The notes under the pieces: model-generated
Database searches by the model: none
Told to the model about the DNA's origin: nothing
What the model saw: the letters and a program-made list of their open reading frames with translations, nothing else
From: Bacillus sp. 2205SS5-2
GTDB taxonomy: Bacteria > Bacillota > Bacilli > Bacillales > Bacillaceae_K
Length of the DNA stretch: 64,000 nt
Assembly (NCBI RefSeq): GCF_037024155.1
Contig: NZ_JAYKTS010000010.1
Location: 57,795-121,794 of the forward strand
Direction: 5' to 3'
In this document: positions 1 to 8,919 of the stretch, piece after piece
Position numbering within the stretch: the first letter of the stretch is position 1
How the letters are laid out: each line of letters begins with the position of its first letter
Program-made: the position numbers and the translations under genes

Positions 1-1
1 G

Positions 2-253
2 ACCTTTTTAGATTCCCTTATTGCGGAGCATATTGCTGGGGAAGATATTGTGACGAAAGTCTCAATGGCCAAATACTGGCTCACGGATATGGCCAAAAAA
101 GTGTCACAACGTTGCCTGCAGCTTCACGGAGGCTATGGGTATATGGAAGAATACAAGATTTCTAGACGATTCCGTGATATTCCTGTTTCGGCAATTTACG
201 CAGGAACAAATGAAATTATGAAAACGATTATTGCCAAAAATATTGGGCTATAG
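2..253 (+). CDS. Acyl-CoA dehydrogenase, C-terminal end (partial at window edge)
   Basis: The reading frame is open from the first bases of the window, so this is the 3' end of a gene that starts upstream. The visible 83 codons hold the C-terminal helical domain of flavin acyl-CoA dehydrogenases: LHGGYGYMEEY followed by IYAGTNEIMK, which in the family contact FAD and the subunit interface. The enzyme would introduce the alpha,beta double bond in an acyl-CoA, the first oxidative step of a beta-oxidation-like route. It lies 17 bases upstream of two MaoC-fold genes and is clearly in the same operon. The exact substrate cannot be told from the tail. Confidence 0.93.
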   Translation, partial: TFLDSLIAEHIAGEDIVTKVSMAKYWLTDMAKKVSQRCLQLHGGYGYMEEYKISRRFRDIPVSAIYAGTNEIMKTIIAKNIGL

Positions 254-270
254 ACTGGAGGTGATATAAA

Positions 271-708
271 GTGGCTACTGTGAAAAATAAAGTAGGAATC
301 GTGACGAAGCCGTTTAGGTTTACTATTGAGCGGGGGAAAATTCTTGAATTTGTGCACGCAATAGGTGATCGGAATCCTCTCTATACAGATGTTGATCTTG
401 CAAAAGAAAAAGGGTACCGTGACATCCCGGTACCTCCAACCTTTTCTACCGTAATTGATATGTGGGGTGGCTTAAGCTTTGAAGCACTGATTTCGCTCCT
501 TGAAGTGAATCCCCTACGAGTATTGCACGGAGAACAAAGCTATGAATATCATTCGACCATTTGTGCGGGAGATTCAATAACTGCAGTTATGGAAGTGATT
601 GACCAAAGAGCAAAGAGTGGTATGAAACTTTTTACTCTACAAACCAACTATTTCAACGACGAGGAAGAAATAGTACTAGTCGCCACATCGGTCGTAATTG
701 AACGTTAG
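271..708 (+). CDS. MaoC-like N-terminal (FAS1-type) dehydratase
   Basis: A 145-residue protein with a GTG start placed by a strong GGAGGTG ribosome binding site 8 bases upstream. It resembles the MaoC N-terminal dehydratase domain: an early FTIERGKILEF helix-strand unit, then FAHAIGD-like VHAIGDRNPLY, and a PPTFSTV stretch. Such half hot-dog proteins usually pair with a second MaoC-fold subunit to form an enoyl-CoA hydratase with room for bulky acyl groups. The very next gene is that partner, so the two probably form one heteromeric hydratase acting after the acyl-CoA dehydrogenase. The subunit pairing is inferred from adjacency. Confidence 0.88.
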   Translation: MATVKNKVGIVTKPFRFTIERGKILEFVHAIGDRNPLYTDVDLAKEKGYRDIPVPPTFSTVIDMWGGLSFEALISLLEVNPLRVLHGEQSYEYHSTICAGDSITAVMEVIDQRAKSGMKLFTLQTNYFNDEEEIVLVATSVVIER

Positions 709-719
709 GAGGAAACAAA

Positions 720-1106
720 ATGTCGGCATTAGCACCATTGAAAAAAAAAGCAGTGACCCATAGTCAAATTGTTCGCTACGCGGGAGCTTCAGGTGACTTC
801 AATCCGATTCATACGGTGAATCCAGTGGCAAAGCAAGCAGGATTGCCCGATGTAATTGCACACGGAATGCTGGTGATGGGAATAGCAGGTGAGGCACTAA
901 CTTTTTGGTTTTCTCCTCAGCAACTCCGAAAATTTTCGGTTCGATTTCAAAAGATGACCTTTCCAGGTGAAGAATTAACTGTTGAGGGATACATTCAAGA
1001 AGAAACGGAATCAATCCGAATAGGGGAAGTCAATGTCTTAAATGAAAAAGATGAAATAAAATTGTCCGGTACGTTTCATGTATTAAAGGAGGAAATAAAA
1101 AGATGA
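720..1106 (+). CDS. MaoC family dehydratase (catalytic hot-dog subunit)
   Basis: A 128-residue single hot-dog protein. The hydratase signature is present as YAGASGDFNPIH, containing the Asp and His used for water addition in R-specific enoyl-CoA hydratases, followed by IAHGMLVMG. It starts 8 bases after an AGGAGG site and ends in an ATGA overlap with the next gene. Together with the upstream N-type MaoC protein it should hydrate a trans-2-enoyl-CoA to a 3-hydroxyacyl-CoA. The paired small-subunit arrangement resembles split hydratases used for branched or ring-bearing acyl chains, but the substrate is not shown by the sequence. Confidence 0.9.
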   Translation: MSALAPLKKKAVTHSQIVRYAGASGDFNPIHTVNPVAKQAGLPDVIAHGMLVMGIAGEALTFWFSPQQLRKFSVRFQKMTFPGEELTVEGYIQEETESIRIGEVNVLNEKDEIKLSGTFHVLKEEIKR

Positions 1107-1906
1107 ATAATCAAGTTGCCATCATAACAGGTTCAGGCAGAGGAGTTGGCCGAGCCGTCGCATTAAAAATGGCCGAAGCAGGAGTGAAAATAGTGGTATC
1201 CGATAAGGATGAGGCACCGACCGAAGCCGTGGTGAAGGAAATTAAAGAATTGGGTGGTTCGGCGGTAGGGTTTGCCGGTGATGTAACAGAAGCTGGTTTT
1301 TCAGAGTCGATTATGGAAAAAGCCGCTACAGAGTATGGTGGGATTGATATTCTCGTTAATAATGCTGGCTATACATGGGATAGCTTGATTCATAAAATGT
1401 CCGATGAACAATTTCAAGCTATGCTTGACATCCATCTCATTGCTCCGTTTAAGTTAACTAGGGCTGTTGCTCCCTATATGAGAGAAGCGGCTAAAAAGGA
1501 GATTGCAAACGGTGAAGTCAACTACCGGAAAATTGTGAATGTATCATCGGTTGCTGGTGTGATGGGAAATGTAGGTCAAGCCAATTACTCAGCAGCCAAA
1601 GCAGGTCTGATTGGTTTAACGAAAACAGTGGCAAGAGAATGGGGTCCTTTTAATGTGAATTGCAATGCTGTTGCATTTGGATTGATCGATACTCGCTTAA
1701 CACAATCGAAAGAAAAGGGAGAAACGGTGAATGGGGTCGCGGTTGGTATCCCAGAGAAAGTGAAAAAAATGTTTGAACAGTCTATCCCGCAACAACGAGC
1801 TGGAACAGCAGAGGAAGCCGCTGCTGGTATCTATTATTTGGCATCTCCTTTATCTAATTATACGAATGGACAAGTGTTACATATCAATGGGGGCTGGTAT
1901 ACGTGA
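1103..1906 (+). CDS. SDR family 3-hydroxyacyl-CoA / 3-oxoacyl reductase-like dehydrogenase
   Basis: A 267-residue classical short-chain dehydrogenase. The Rossmann glycine motif GSGRGVGRAVA is at residues 10-20, the NNAG structural motif near 88, and the catalytic Ser-Tyr-Lys set appears as VSSVAG and YSAAK. The C-terminus LHINGGWYT is FabG-like. Its start overlaps the MaoC stop by four bases, so translation is probably coupled. In this operon it would oxidise the 3-hydroxyacyl-CoA made by the MaoC pair, playing the role of a 3-hydroxyacyl-CoA dehydrogenase. A purely biosynthetic FabG role is less likely given the catabolic neighbours. Confidence 0.92.
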   Translation: MNNQVAIITGSGRGVGRAVALKMAEAGVKIVVSDKDEAPTEAVVKEIKELGGSAVGFAGDVTEAGFSESIMEKAATEYGGIDILVNNAGYTWDSLIHKMSDEQFQAMLDIHLIAPFKLTRAVAPYMREAAKKEIANGEVNYRKIVNVSSVAGVMGNVGQANYSAAKAGLIGLTKTVAREWGPFNVNCNAVAFGLIDTRLTQSKEKGETVNGVAVGIPEKVKKMFEQSIPQQRAGTAEEAAAGIYYLASPLSNYTNGQVLHINGGWYT

Positions 1907-2988
1907 TGTTAGAAGGCATCCGGGTACTTGATTTTACCAACTATTTACCTGGCCCTTACGCGACTTTACGGCTTGCTGATTTAGGTGCAGAAATTATCAA
2001 AATTGAGCCACCAAACGGAGATCCAGCTCAACATCTCGCCGGAGGTCTTGTTTATCAAGCCAATAATCGGAATAAACAATCTATTAGGATGGATTTAAAA
2101 AAGTCGGCTAATATTCTCGCCCTTTATGAATTACTTTCCTCCGTAGATGTGATTATTGAAAGCTTTAGACCAGGAGTGATGAAACGACTACGCTTGGATT
2201 ATGAAAATGTTAAGAAAATAAAAAGCGACATCATTTATTGTTCGTTATCTGGCTTTGGACAGAAAGGAAAATGGGCTGAATTAGGCAGCCATGATTTGAA
2301 CTATCAAGCCTTATCTGGTCTCTTATCTCAACATAAAGACAGGGAAGGTAGACCTATACATCCAACGTTTACAACGGTTGATTTTGCAGGTGGGTTAGCA
2401 ACAAGCGAAAAAGTGTTGGCCGCTCTACTTCAGCGAGAGCGAACAGGAAAAGGAAGCTATTTAGATGTGGCTTTAAACGACACTTTGATCACCATGCTCA
2501 CAGCCCATGCATCCTATCAAACGATACAAAACAACGGTTATGGCCCACCCTATTTAGACGGGAGTGTTCTTTGCTATCACATATACCCAACGAAAGATCA
2601 ACGGTTCGTGTCTCTTGCGGCCCTAGAACCTCATTTTTGGGCGAATTTTTGTGAGGCCGTCGGAAAACAAGATTGGAAGTCAATTGCCTTTGCCGAGGCG
2701 CAAAATGACAATGAACCCTACAAAGAAATCAAAGCCCATTTTTTAACAAAGACGATGGATGAATGGAGCGACATAGGCGAAAAGTATGATTGCTGTTTGT
2801 TTCCTGTATTAGAAATCGAAGAGGTATTGAAGAATCCGTACGGAAAATCTCGTGGTTTAGTCAAATACACTAATGATAAAGTAACCATCTTTACTTCAGG
2901 TACTACACCGAGAACATCTGCTCCTACTCCAGGTGAGCATACGGCTAGTCTAGTAGGAATAAAAAAAGTGGAGCGTGATGAAGAATGA
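1906..2988 (+). CDS. CaiB/BaiF family CoA transferase or alpha-methylacyl-CoA racemase-like protein
   Basis: A class III CoA-transferase family protein of 360 residues: N-terminal GIRVLDFTNYLPGPYAT and ADLGAEIIKIEPPNGD are typical. The family-defining GSHDLNYQALSGLLS resembles the active-site stretch of alpha-methylacyl-CoA racemases (GHDINYLALSG from memory), which makes a 2-methylacyl-CoA epimerase as plausible as a CoA transferase. The start is taken as the ATG at 1906, which overlaps the preceding TGA; a GTG lies one codon earlier. A racemase would let the downstream dehydrogenase handle branched chains, which is inference. Confidence 0.88.
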   Translation: MLEGIRVLDFTNYLPGPYATLRLADLGAEIIKIEPPNGDPAQHLAGGLVYQANNRNKQSIRMDLKKSANILALYELLSSVDVIIESFRPGVMKRLRLDYENVKKIKSDIIYCSLSGFGQKGKWAELGSHDLNYQALSGLLSQHKDREGRPIHPTFTTVDFAGGLATSEKVLAALLQRERTGKGSYLDVALNDTLITMLTAHASYQTIQNNGYGPPYLDGSVLCYHIYPTKDQRFVSLAALEPHFWANFCEAVGKQDWKSIAFAEAQNDNEPYKEIKAHFLTKTMDEWSDIGEKYDCCLFPVLEIEEVLKNPYGKSRGLVKYTNDKVTIFTSGTTPRTSAPTPGEHTASLVGIKKVERDEE

Positions 2989-4598
2989 TGAATACTCCTT
3001 TAACATTAACGAGTTTATTGAATCGAGCAGAAAATTATTTTTCACATAAGGAAATGGTTTCAAGAACCCTCAGTGGTATCCACCGCTTTACGTATCGAGA
3101 ATATGCAAAGCGTACAAGACGATTAGCAAGTGCACTGACAAAGCTTGGGATGAGAGAAGGCGACAAAGTAGCTACCTTTGCCTGGAATCATCATCGTCAT
3201 TTGGAAGCGTATTTCGGTGTCCCGTGTACCGGAGCCGTTCTTCATATGGTGAATATTCGCTTATCACCTGAACATATTGCCTATGTGATTAATCACGCTG
3301 AAGATAAAATATTATTAATAGATGAGGATTTAGTTCCTCTTATCGAACAAGTTCAACATGAGTTGAAAACGGTTGAAAAGTATATCATTATGACGGACAA
3401 TGACACCCTTCCTCAGACAACATTACCATCCGTCTACTCCTATGAAGAGTTATTAAAAGAAGCAGACGAAGATTTTCCACTTAGGGAAGATTTGGATGAG
3501 AACACACCCGCTGGTATGTGCTACACCTCGGCTACAACTGGTAATCCAAAGGGAGTCGTTTATACCCATAGAGGCATCGTTCTTCACGCTATGGCCACAG
3601 GCTTAGCAGATACGATTGCCTTGTCTGAGCGAGATGTATGTATGCCGATTGTACCCATGTTTCATGCAAATGCATGGGGGTTACCATTTGCTGCAGTCTG
3701 GTTTGGCACGAGTCTAGTGTTGCCAGGTCCAAATATGACTCCTGATGTGATAGCCTCTTTAATTCAAGATGCGGGAGTGACAATTACGGCTGGCGTGCCA
3801 ACGATTTGGCTTGCTTTTGTGAATTTGTTAGAAAAAGAAAATTACGACATTAGTAGTTTACGAGCGGTCGTATGCGGTGGATCTGCCGCTCCGAAAAATA
3901 TTATCAGGGCCTTTGAAGAAAAGTACCACATTCCGTTTATCCAAGGTTATGGCATGACTGAAACAAGTCCGATCGTCTCCCTTTCAACATTAACGAGTAA
4001 TATGGATACCCTTTCTATGGAAGAACGTGTAAATACAAGAGCACTGCAGGGCATGGTGATACCTGGTCTAGATGTGAAAATTATTAATGAAAATGGTGAG
4101 GTTCCTTGGGACGGAAAAACGATGGGAGAACTTATCGTTCGTGGTCCATGGGTGGCACATGAATATTACCGGGATGAACGGAGCAAAGAAACTTTTAAAG
4201 ACGGTTGGCTATATACCGGTGATATCGCGACGAGAAGCAAGGACGGTTATATCAAAATTACTGATCGAACGAAGGATTTGATCAAAAGTGGCGGAGAATG
4301 GATATCGTCGGTTGATTTGGAAAATGCCCTAATGACTCATGACGCCGTATTTGAAGCAGCGGTGATTGCTGTACCACATAAAAAATGGCAAGAGCGACCA
4401 CTGGCATGTGTTGTGCTGCAAGAGGGGTACGAAGAGTCGATCAAAGACGAACTCTTATCCTACCTCTCTACTCAATTTGCAAAATGGTGGTTACCCGATG
4501 ATATTATTTTTCTAAATGAGATTCCGAAAACCTCAGTTGGGAAGTTTTTGAAGCGTGCTCTACGAGACCAATTAAGCCAAGAACTTATTTCAGAATAA
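2985..4598 (+). CDS. AMP-forming acyl-CoA synthetase (long/medium-chain type)
   Basis: A 537-residue ANL superfamily ligase. The P-loop motif appears as YTSATTGNPKGVVYTHRG, the second conserved motif as QGYGMTETSP, and the hinge and C-terminal lid as TGDIATRSKDGYIKITDRTK then IKSGGEW. The catalytic C-terminal lysine region is present as PKTSVGKFLKRALR. The enzyme should activate a carboxylic acid with ATP and CoA. It overlaps the CoA transferase stop and lies 14 bases before a second, paralogous ligase, so two acid-activating enzymes with different preferences are likely made together. The length equals the usual FadD-like size. Confidence 0.92.
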   Translation: MMNTPLTLTSLLNRAENYFSHKEMVSRTLSGIHRFTYREYAKRTRRLASALTKLGMREGDKVATFAWNHHRHLEAYFGVPCTGAVLHMVNIRLSPEHIAYVINHAEDKILLIDEDLVPLIEQVQHELKTVEKYIIMTDNDTLPQTTLPSVYSYEELLKEADEDFPLREDLDENTPAGMCYTSATTGNPKGVVYTHRGIVLHAMATGLADTIALSERDVCMPIVPMFHANAWGLPFAAVWFGTSLVLPGPNMTPDVIASLIQDAGVTITAGVPTIWLAFVNLLEKENYDISSLRAVVCGGSAAPKNIIRAFEEKYHIPFIQGYGMTETSPIVSLSTLTSNMDTLSMEERVNTRALQGMVIPGLDVKIINENGEVPWDGKTMGELIVRGPWVAHEYYRDERSKETFKDGWLYTGDIATRSKDGYIKITDRTKDLIKSGGEWISSVDLENALMTHDAVFEAAVIAVPHKKWQERPLACVVLQEGYEESIKDELLSYLSTQFAKWWLPDDIIFLNEIPKTSVGKFLKRALRDQLSQELISE

Positions 4599-4612
4599 AA
4601 GGAGGAGATTGA

Positions 4613-6175
4613 ATGTACGCAACAACCGGCTCTATATTTGATCAGACAGTTAGTAAATTCCGAAATAAAGAGGCAATCATAGAAGAAAAAACAGGTACAC
4701 GGTGGACGTATGGACAATGGCAACAGGAAGTTCACCGAGCAGCCAACGCGCTAAAGGCTGCAGGAGTGAAAAAGGGGGACCGGGTTTCCACTTTTCTATT
4801 TAATACGTTAGAACTTGCAACGATTTTCTTTGCTTGTGGCAAAGTAGGAGCGGTCTTAAATCCCATAAATTTCCGCTTGAAAGCACAGGAAGTTAAGTAC
4901 ATTCTTCAAGATTGCCAGCCGAAGGTAGTTTTATTTGAAGAAGCTCTTTCTGGTCCTATTGAAAGCCTTGCTGATGATTTCTCTTCTATTATTTTTTGGT
5001 ATACAGGCGATAAAAAGCCTGAGTTCGCTAAAAATTATGATACAACAGTTAATGCCTGTACAGCTGAGTGGGATGAATGTGAGGTCAACGAAAATGATCC
5101 CTATGCCATTATGTATACGAGTGGAACAACGGGGCGACCGAAAGGAGTCTTCCATCGCCACCGAGATATGGCTGAACAAAGTTTAATCTGTAATGCGGTC
5201 TTAGGTATTTCCTCAAATGATATCGGTTTGGTCACTGCGCCAATGTTTCATTGTGCGGAACTACATTGTTGCTTCTTACCGCGTGTTCAAGCAGGGGCGA
5301 AAAACGTCATTCTGCATCAATTCCATCCAGAACGTGTGCTGGGTGTGATTAATTCAGAACAAATTACTACCTTCTTTGCCGCTCCGACGATGTGGAATAT
5401 GCTACTTCAATATGATTTAGATCAATTCAATACCTCATCATTAAGAATCGGTCTTTACGGAGCAGCACCAATGCCTCCAGTACTTGTGAAAGCCATTGAT
5501 GAAAAGTTAGGCATAGGGTTAATCCAAGCATATGGTCAAACGGAAATGGGACCCGCGGTTACTTTCTTGCTTCAAGATGAACAACTTACGAAAACAGGTT
5601 CTGCCGGACGGGCGGCGTATAATCATGAAATTCGCGTCGTGAAACCGAATGAGGGTGGGCCGTCTGAGCCTGATGATCTCTGTGCACCAGGAGAAGTGGG
5701 CGAAATCATTATTCGTGGTTCTTGCACCATGATGGGTTATTTCAATCGGGATGATGCTACTGAAAAAGCGTTATATAAAGGGTGGTATCATTCGAGTGAT
5801 TTAGGCTACATGGATGAAGAAGGGTTTTTATATGTTGCCGATCGAGTGGACGATATGATCATCTCAGGGGGAGAGAATGTTTATCCGCGAGAAGTAGAAG
5901 ATGCGCTTCATGCCCATGAAGAGGTGTTAGATGTTGCTGTACTCGGGAAACCACATGAGAAGTGGGGAGAACAAGTCACAGCCATCATCGTAGCTAAGAA
6001 CGAAGCACTTACAAACGCTGATCTTGATGCATACTTGAAAAATGGTGATCTGTTAGCAGATTATAAACGCCCAAGAGAGTATGTATTTGTCGATGAATTG
6101 CCTCGAAATGCGAGTGGGAAAATTCAAAAATTCTTGATTCGAGAAACGTTCATTGAAAAAGAGCAACAGGTTTAA
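4613..6175 (+). CDS. AMP-forming acyl-CoA synthetase, second copy in operon
   Basis: A 520-residue ANL ligase preceded by AAGGAGGAG. Motifs: YTSGTTGRPKGVFHRHRD, QAYGQTEMGP, GWYHSSDLGYMDEEGFLYV, DDMIISGGENVYP and a C-terminal PRNASGKIQKF with the adenylation lysine. It is distinct from the preceding ligase, being cysteine-rich in the middle (FHCAELHCCFLP), so it is probably not a recent duplication. It is the last gene of the acyl-CoA cluster and is followed by a terminator hairpin. Fatty or aryl-alkanoic acid activation is the reasonable role; the precise acid is unknown. Confidence 0.92.
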   Translation: MYATTGSIFDQTVSKFRNKEAIIEEKTGTRWTYGQWQQEVHRAANALKAAGVKKGDRVSTFLFNTLELATIFFACGKVGAVLNPINFRLKAQEVKYILQDCQPKVVLFEEALSGPIESLADDFSSIIFWYTGDKKPEFAKNYDTTVNACTAEWDECEVNENDPYAIMYTSGTTGRPKGVFHRHRDMAEQSLICNAVLGISSNDIGLVTAPMFHCAELHCCFLPRVQAGAKNVILHQFHPERVLGVINSEQITTFFAAPTMWNMLLQYDLDQFNTSSLRIGLYGAAPMPPVLVKAIDEKLGIGLIQAYGQTEMGPAVTFLLQDEQLTKTGSAGRAAYNHEIRVVKPNEGGPSEPDDLCAPGEVGEIIIRGSCTMMGYFNRDDATEKALYKGWYHSSDLGYMDEEGFLYVADRVDDMIISGGENVYPREVEDALHAHEEVLDVAVLGKPHEKWGEQVTAIIVAKNEALTNADLDAYLKNGDLLADYKRPREYVFVDELPRNASGKIQKFLIRETFIEKEQQV

Positions 6176-6303
6176 TCGGAATGTAGCCGAAGTGGACTAT
6201 ATTTCCTGAATGTAGTGCAGCCATAAAGATTGTATGTATTCTCACACTCTGCATGGTTATTAAATTAATATGAAGGATTCGGAGTAACTAATAACAGTAA
6301 GTG

Positions 6304-6337
6304 AAACAGGTACCTTTTTAAGGTGCCTGTTTTATTT
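6304..6337 (+). terminator. Rho-independent terminator of the acyl-CoA operon
   Basis: A 13-bp stem (AAACAGGTACCTT pairing with AAGGTGCCTGTTT, one G-T wobble) with a 3-base loop, followed by a T-rich tail. It lies 129 bases after the second ligase and before the cobalamin riboswitch. Confidence 0.85.
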
Positions 6338-6429
6338 GATTACTTTAAAGTGAGAATAATTCAAAATATTTAGTCCCAATCTGAGAAAAAACTAGTGTAT
6401 AATGACTAATGGCGGAAACAAAAACTAAA

Positions 6430-6605
6430 TACGTTGGGATTAGGTGATAATACGGTTATTATCATAATAGGGAAGTTGGTGAAAAGCCAACGCGGTCCCG
6501 CCACTGTAAATGGGAGTGAGTTGTAATATCCACTGTGTAGATTCTTGCACGGGAAGGTACAGCAAACGATGACCATGAAGCCAGGAGACCTGCCTAATTC
6601 TCTGC
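6430..6605 (+). promoter_or_regulatory. Cobalamin (B12) riboswitch aptamer
   Basis: The leader carries the recognisable cobalamin aptamer elements: a GAAAAGCCAACGCGG-type segment and CCGCCACTG near 6485-6506, and the B12 box AGCCAGGAGACCTGCC at 6579-6594. The downstream operon encodes B12 uptake and corrinoid salvage, which matches. Binding of adenosylcobalamin should favour the terminator at 6691-6717 and lower expression of btuF-btuC-yvrA-pduO. A GGTGT stretch near 6632 could pair with ACACC just before the terminator to form an antiterminator; that pairing is inference. Confidence 0.95.
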
Positions 6606-6690
6606 ACCCAAAAAACCTACGAGGATAGGATGGTGTATTAAGGCCGTGTTGTCAAAAAAAATGATAGCGTTTGCCTTTTTACACACACCG

Positions 6691-6717
6691 CATCTTCTAT
6701 TGGGAAGATGTTTTTTT
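6691..6717 (+). terminator. Riboswitch expression-platform terminator
   Basis: CATCTTC and GAAGATG form a 7-bp stem over a short loop and are followed directly by seven T residues. It lies about 85 bases after the B12 box, the normal place for a transcription-terminating expression platform. Confidence 0.85.
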
Positions 6718-6899
6718 GGCTCTTTTCGTAAAGTTTGTTGCTCCTATCACAAAGAAAGAACAGGTAGTAAGGTTTTTTCGAGTTATTTCTTCCCAGTAAT
6801 GTAGAAATCTAAAATTTCTCGCTAGGAAAGGAGCATGAAGTCATACATTTCAAGGGGTTTATCCCTATTCGAAAAGCCACACTCTTTGCGGAAATAGCC
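6718..6899 (-). repeat. Type-2 MITE-like repeat, in the btuF leader
   Basis: Bounded by GGCTCTTTTCGTAAAG at the left and CTTTGCGGAAATAGCC at the right, i.e. imperfect terminal inverted repeats. Its reverse complement aligns along nearly its whole length with the element at 38558-38739 (shared GTATGACTTC.TGCTC and GAAGAAAT segments). It starts right at the T tract of the riboswitch terminator and ends 30 bases before btuF. Confidence 0.85.
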
Positions 6900-6929
6900 T
6901 TTTTATTTTAGACAATAGGGGGAGTAAAA

Positions 6930-7892
6930 ATGAAAAGAATTTATATGATAAGTTTATTTTTAATTTTATCACTAGGGTTAAGTGGATGTGGCGATGCTGA
7001 AACCAAGCCGAAAGAGACTACATCCGAAACAAAATTAGTAACTACAACTTTTCCAGTTACCTTAACTGATAGTGCTGGACAAGAAGTAACCATTGAGGAG
7101 AGACCAACGAAAATTGTGTCCTTAATTCCGAGTAATACAGAAATATTATTTGAACTCGGATTATCTGAGGAAGTGATTGCGGTGACGGATTTTGATAACT
7201 ACCCTGAAGAAGTGTTTGAGCTTGAAAAAATCGGGGGAATGGAATTTAATGTCGAGAAAATCATCTCTTTAAATCCAGATCTTGTTTTAGCACATGAATC
7301 AAGCTATTCGATGGCACAAGCAGGACTCAAGCAAATTCAAGATGCAGGGGTAGCAGTTGTTGTTGTTGATCAGGCTGATAGTTTTGAAGATCTGTATGCT
7401 TCGGTTAAGCTTATCGGTCAAGCTACTGGTCAAGTTGAGGAAGCAAATCAAGAAGTTGAAGAGATGAAATCAGCGCTTTTGACGATTAAAGAAAAAGCGG
7501 ATTCTATATCAGAAGATAAGAAAAAGACGGTCTTTTTTGAAATATCTCCTGCACCAGAAATTTATACTGCTGGACAAAATACCTTTCTTCATGAAATATT
7601 AGAGTTGATTTCAGCTAAGAATGCAGTTGGAGAGCAAGAAGGCTGGCCACAAATGACAGAGGAAGCCATCGTTGCATTAAATCCAGATGTCATTATTACC
7701 ACTTATGGCTATTATTCAGAGGATCCAATTGGTCAAGTATTAGCCAGAGAAGGATGGATTGGGGTAACTGCAGTGGAGAAAGAAGAGATTTTTGATATCC
7801 ATTCAGATCTAGTTACACGTCCAGGTCCTAGATTAATACAAGGAGTAGAGGGAGTTGCCAAAGCGGTTTATCCAGAGGTATTTACGAACTAA
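6930..7892 (+). CDS. btuF: Cobalamin/corrinoid ABC transporter substrate-binding lipoprotein (BtuF/YvrC-like)
   Basis: A 320-residue lipoprotein: signal sequence with lipobox LSGC (Cys near residue 20), then a short Thr/Lys-rich linker. The mature part is a class III (BtuF-fold) binding protein: KIVSLIPSNTEILFELGL, NPDLVLAHE, a long backbone helix and NPDVIITTYG. It should capture cobalamin or cobinamide outside the membrane for BtuC. It is the first gene after the B12 riboswitch. The start is set by AGGGGGAG at 6918. Siderophore-binding relatives share this fold, but the riboswitch and CbiZ/PduO neighbours favour corrinoids. Confidence 0.93.
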   Translation: MKRIYMISLFLILSLGLSGCGDAETKPKETTSETKLVTTTFPVTLTDSAGQEVTIEERPTKIVSLIPSNTEILFELGLSEEVIAVTDFDNYPEEVFELEKIGGMEFNVEKIISLNPDLVLAHESSYSMAQAGLKQIQDAGVAVVVVDQADSFEDLYASVKLIGQATGQVEEANQEVEEMKSALLTIKEKADSISEDKKKTVFFEISPAPEIYTAGQNTFLHEILELISAKNAVGEQEGWPQMTEEAIVALNPDVIITTYGYYSEDPIGQVLAREGWIGVTAVEKEEIFDIHSDLVTRPGPRLIQGVEGVAKAVYPEVFTN

Positions 7893-8919
7893 TTCATTCT
7901 TAACGTATAGTTTTGCGGTTGTATTTTTAATTGTTTCTATCCTATTAGGTGTTTCTATTGGTACTGTTTCGGTTCCGTTCACAGTCATACTTCAATTAGT
8001 TTTGATGAAAGTAGCACCGTTCCTTTCTTTTCAAATAGAGGAACAGTTTTTGTATATTGTGTCTGCTATACGCTTACCTCGTGTAGTATTAGCTGGACTT
8101 GTAGGGGCGTCTCTTGCTATTGCAGGAGCCGCTTTTCAAGGGCTATTACGAAATCCCTTGGCGGACCCCTATACATTAGGGGTTTCTTCGGGTGCCTCGG
8201 TAGGTGCGGTTGTGACGCTCTTTTTTCATCTATCACTGCCAATTTTGGGACTATTCACCTTACCATTTATGAGTATTTTTGCATCCTCACTGACGATTTT
8301 TTTCGTGTTATTTTTTACTAAGAAAATTGACATTAGTATGAAAGTAGAGACGATTATTTTAACAGGAATCATCGTGAGTTCCTTTTTAGGTGCTTTACTT
8401 TCCTTGATGATTGCGCTGACAAATGATGAACTTCGACAAATTATTGGCTGGTTATTAGGAAGCGTGGCAATGAGAGGGTGGCAATATGTGTGGATTCTAC
8501 TTCCCTTCTTTTTATTCGGAAGTATCCTTCTTTGGATTCAAGCAAATGAGCTGGACGTTCTAAGTTTTGGGGAAGAAAAAGCTCAATATTTAGGAGTGAA
8601 TGTTCACCGAAAGAAATTAATGATTTTACTTGGTGGTTCTATTTTAACTGGAGCCGCAGTTTCCGTATCAGGCACAATCGGCTTTGTTGGATTGGTTATT
8701 CCTCATTTTGTTCGTCAGATTTGGGGTCCAAGACATCGTCAATTGCTCATTTTGTCGATGCTATTCGGTGGAGGATTTCTTATTTTGGCAGATGTCGTGT
8801 CAAGAACCATTATTTCTCCAACGGAACTACCAATTGGAGTGATTACGGCCATCATTGGTGCACCGGTGTTTGGTCTTGTTTTAATGAAACAAAAACATGA
8901 AAGTAGTGGTTCATCATGA
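7855..8919 (+). CDS. btuC: Corrinoid ABC transporter permease (BtuC/FecCD family, YvrB-like)
   Basis: A 354-residue polytopic permease with about ten membrane segments. FecCD hallmarks are RLPRVVLAGLVGASLAIAG, FQGLLRNPLADPYTLGVSSG and GTIGFVGLVIPHFVR, including the coupling-helix region that contacts the ATPase. No ATG lies near the N-terminus, so the TTG at 7855 is the likely start; it follows GGAG-rich sequence and overlaps the end of btuF by 38 bases, suggesting translational coupling. Its stop overlaps the ATPase gene. Confidence 0.92.
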   Translation: MPKRFIQRYLRTNSFLTYSFAVVFLIVSILLGVSIGTVSVPFTVILQLVLMKVAPFLSFQIEEQFLYIVSAIRLPRVVLAGLVGASLAIAGAAFQGLLRNPLADPYTLGVSSGASVGAVVTLFFHLSLPILGLFTLPFMSIFASSLTIFFVLFFTKKIDISMKVETIILTGIIVSSFLGALLSLMIALTNDELRQIIGWLLGSVAMRGWQYVWILLPFFLFGSILLWIQANELDVLSFGEEKAQYLGVNVHRKKLMILLGGSILTGAAVSVSGTIGFVGLVIPHFVRQIWGPRHRQLLILSMLFGGGFLILADVVSRTIISPTELPIGVITAIIGAPVFGLVLMKQKHESSGSS

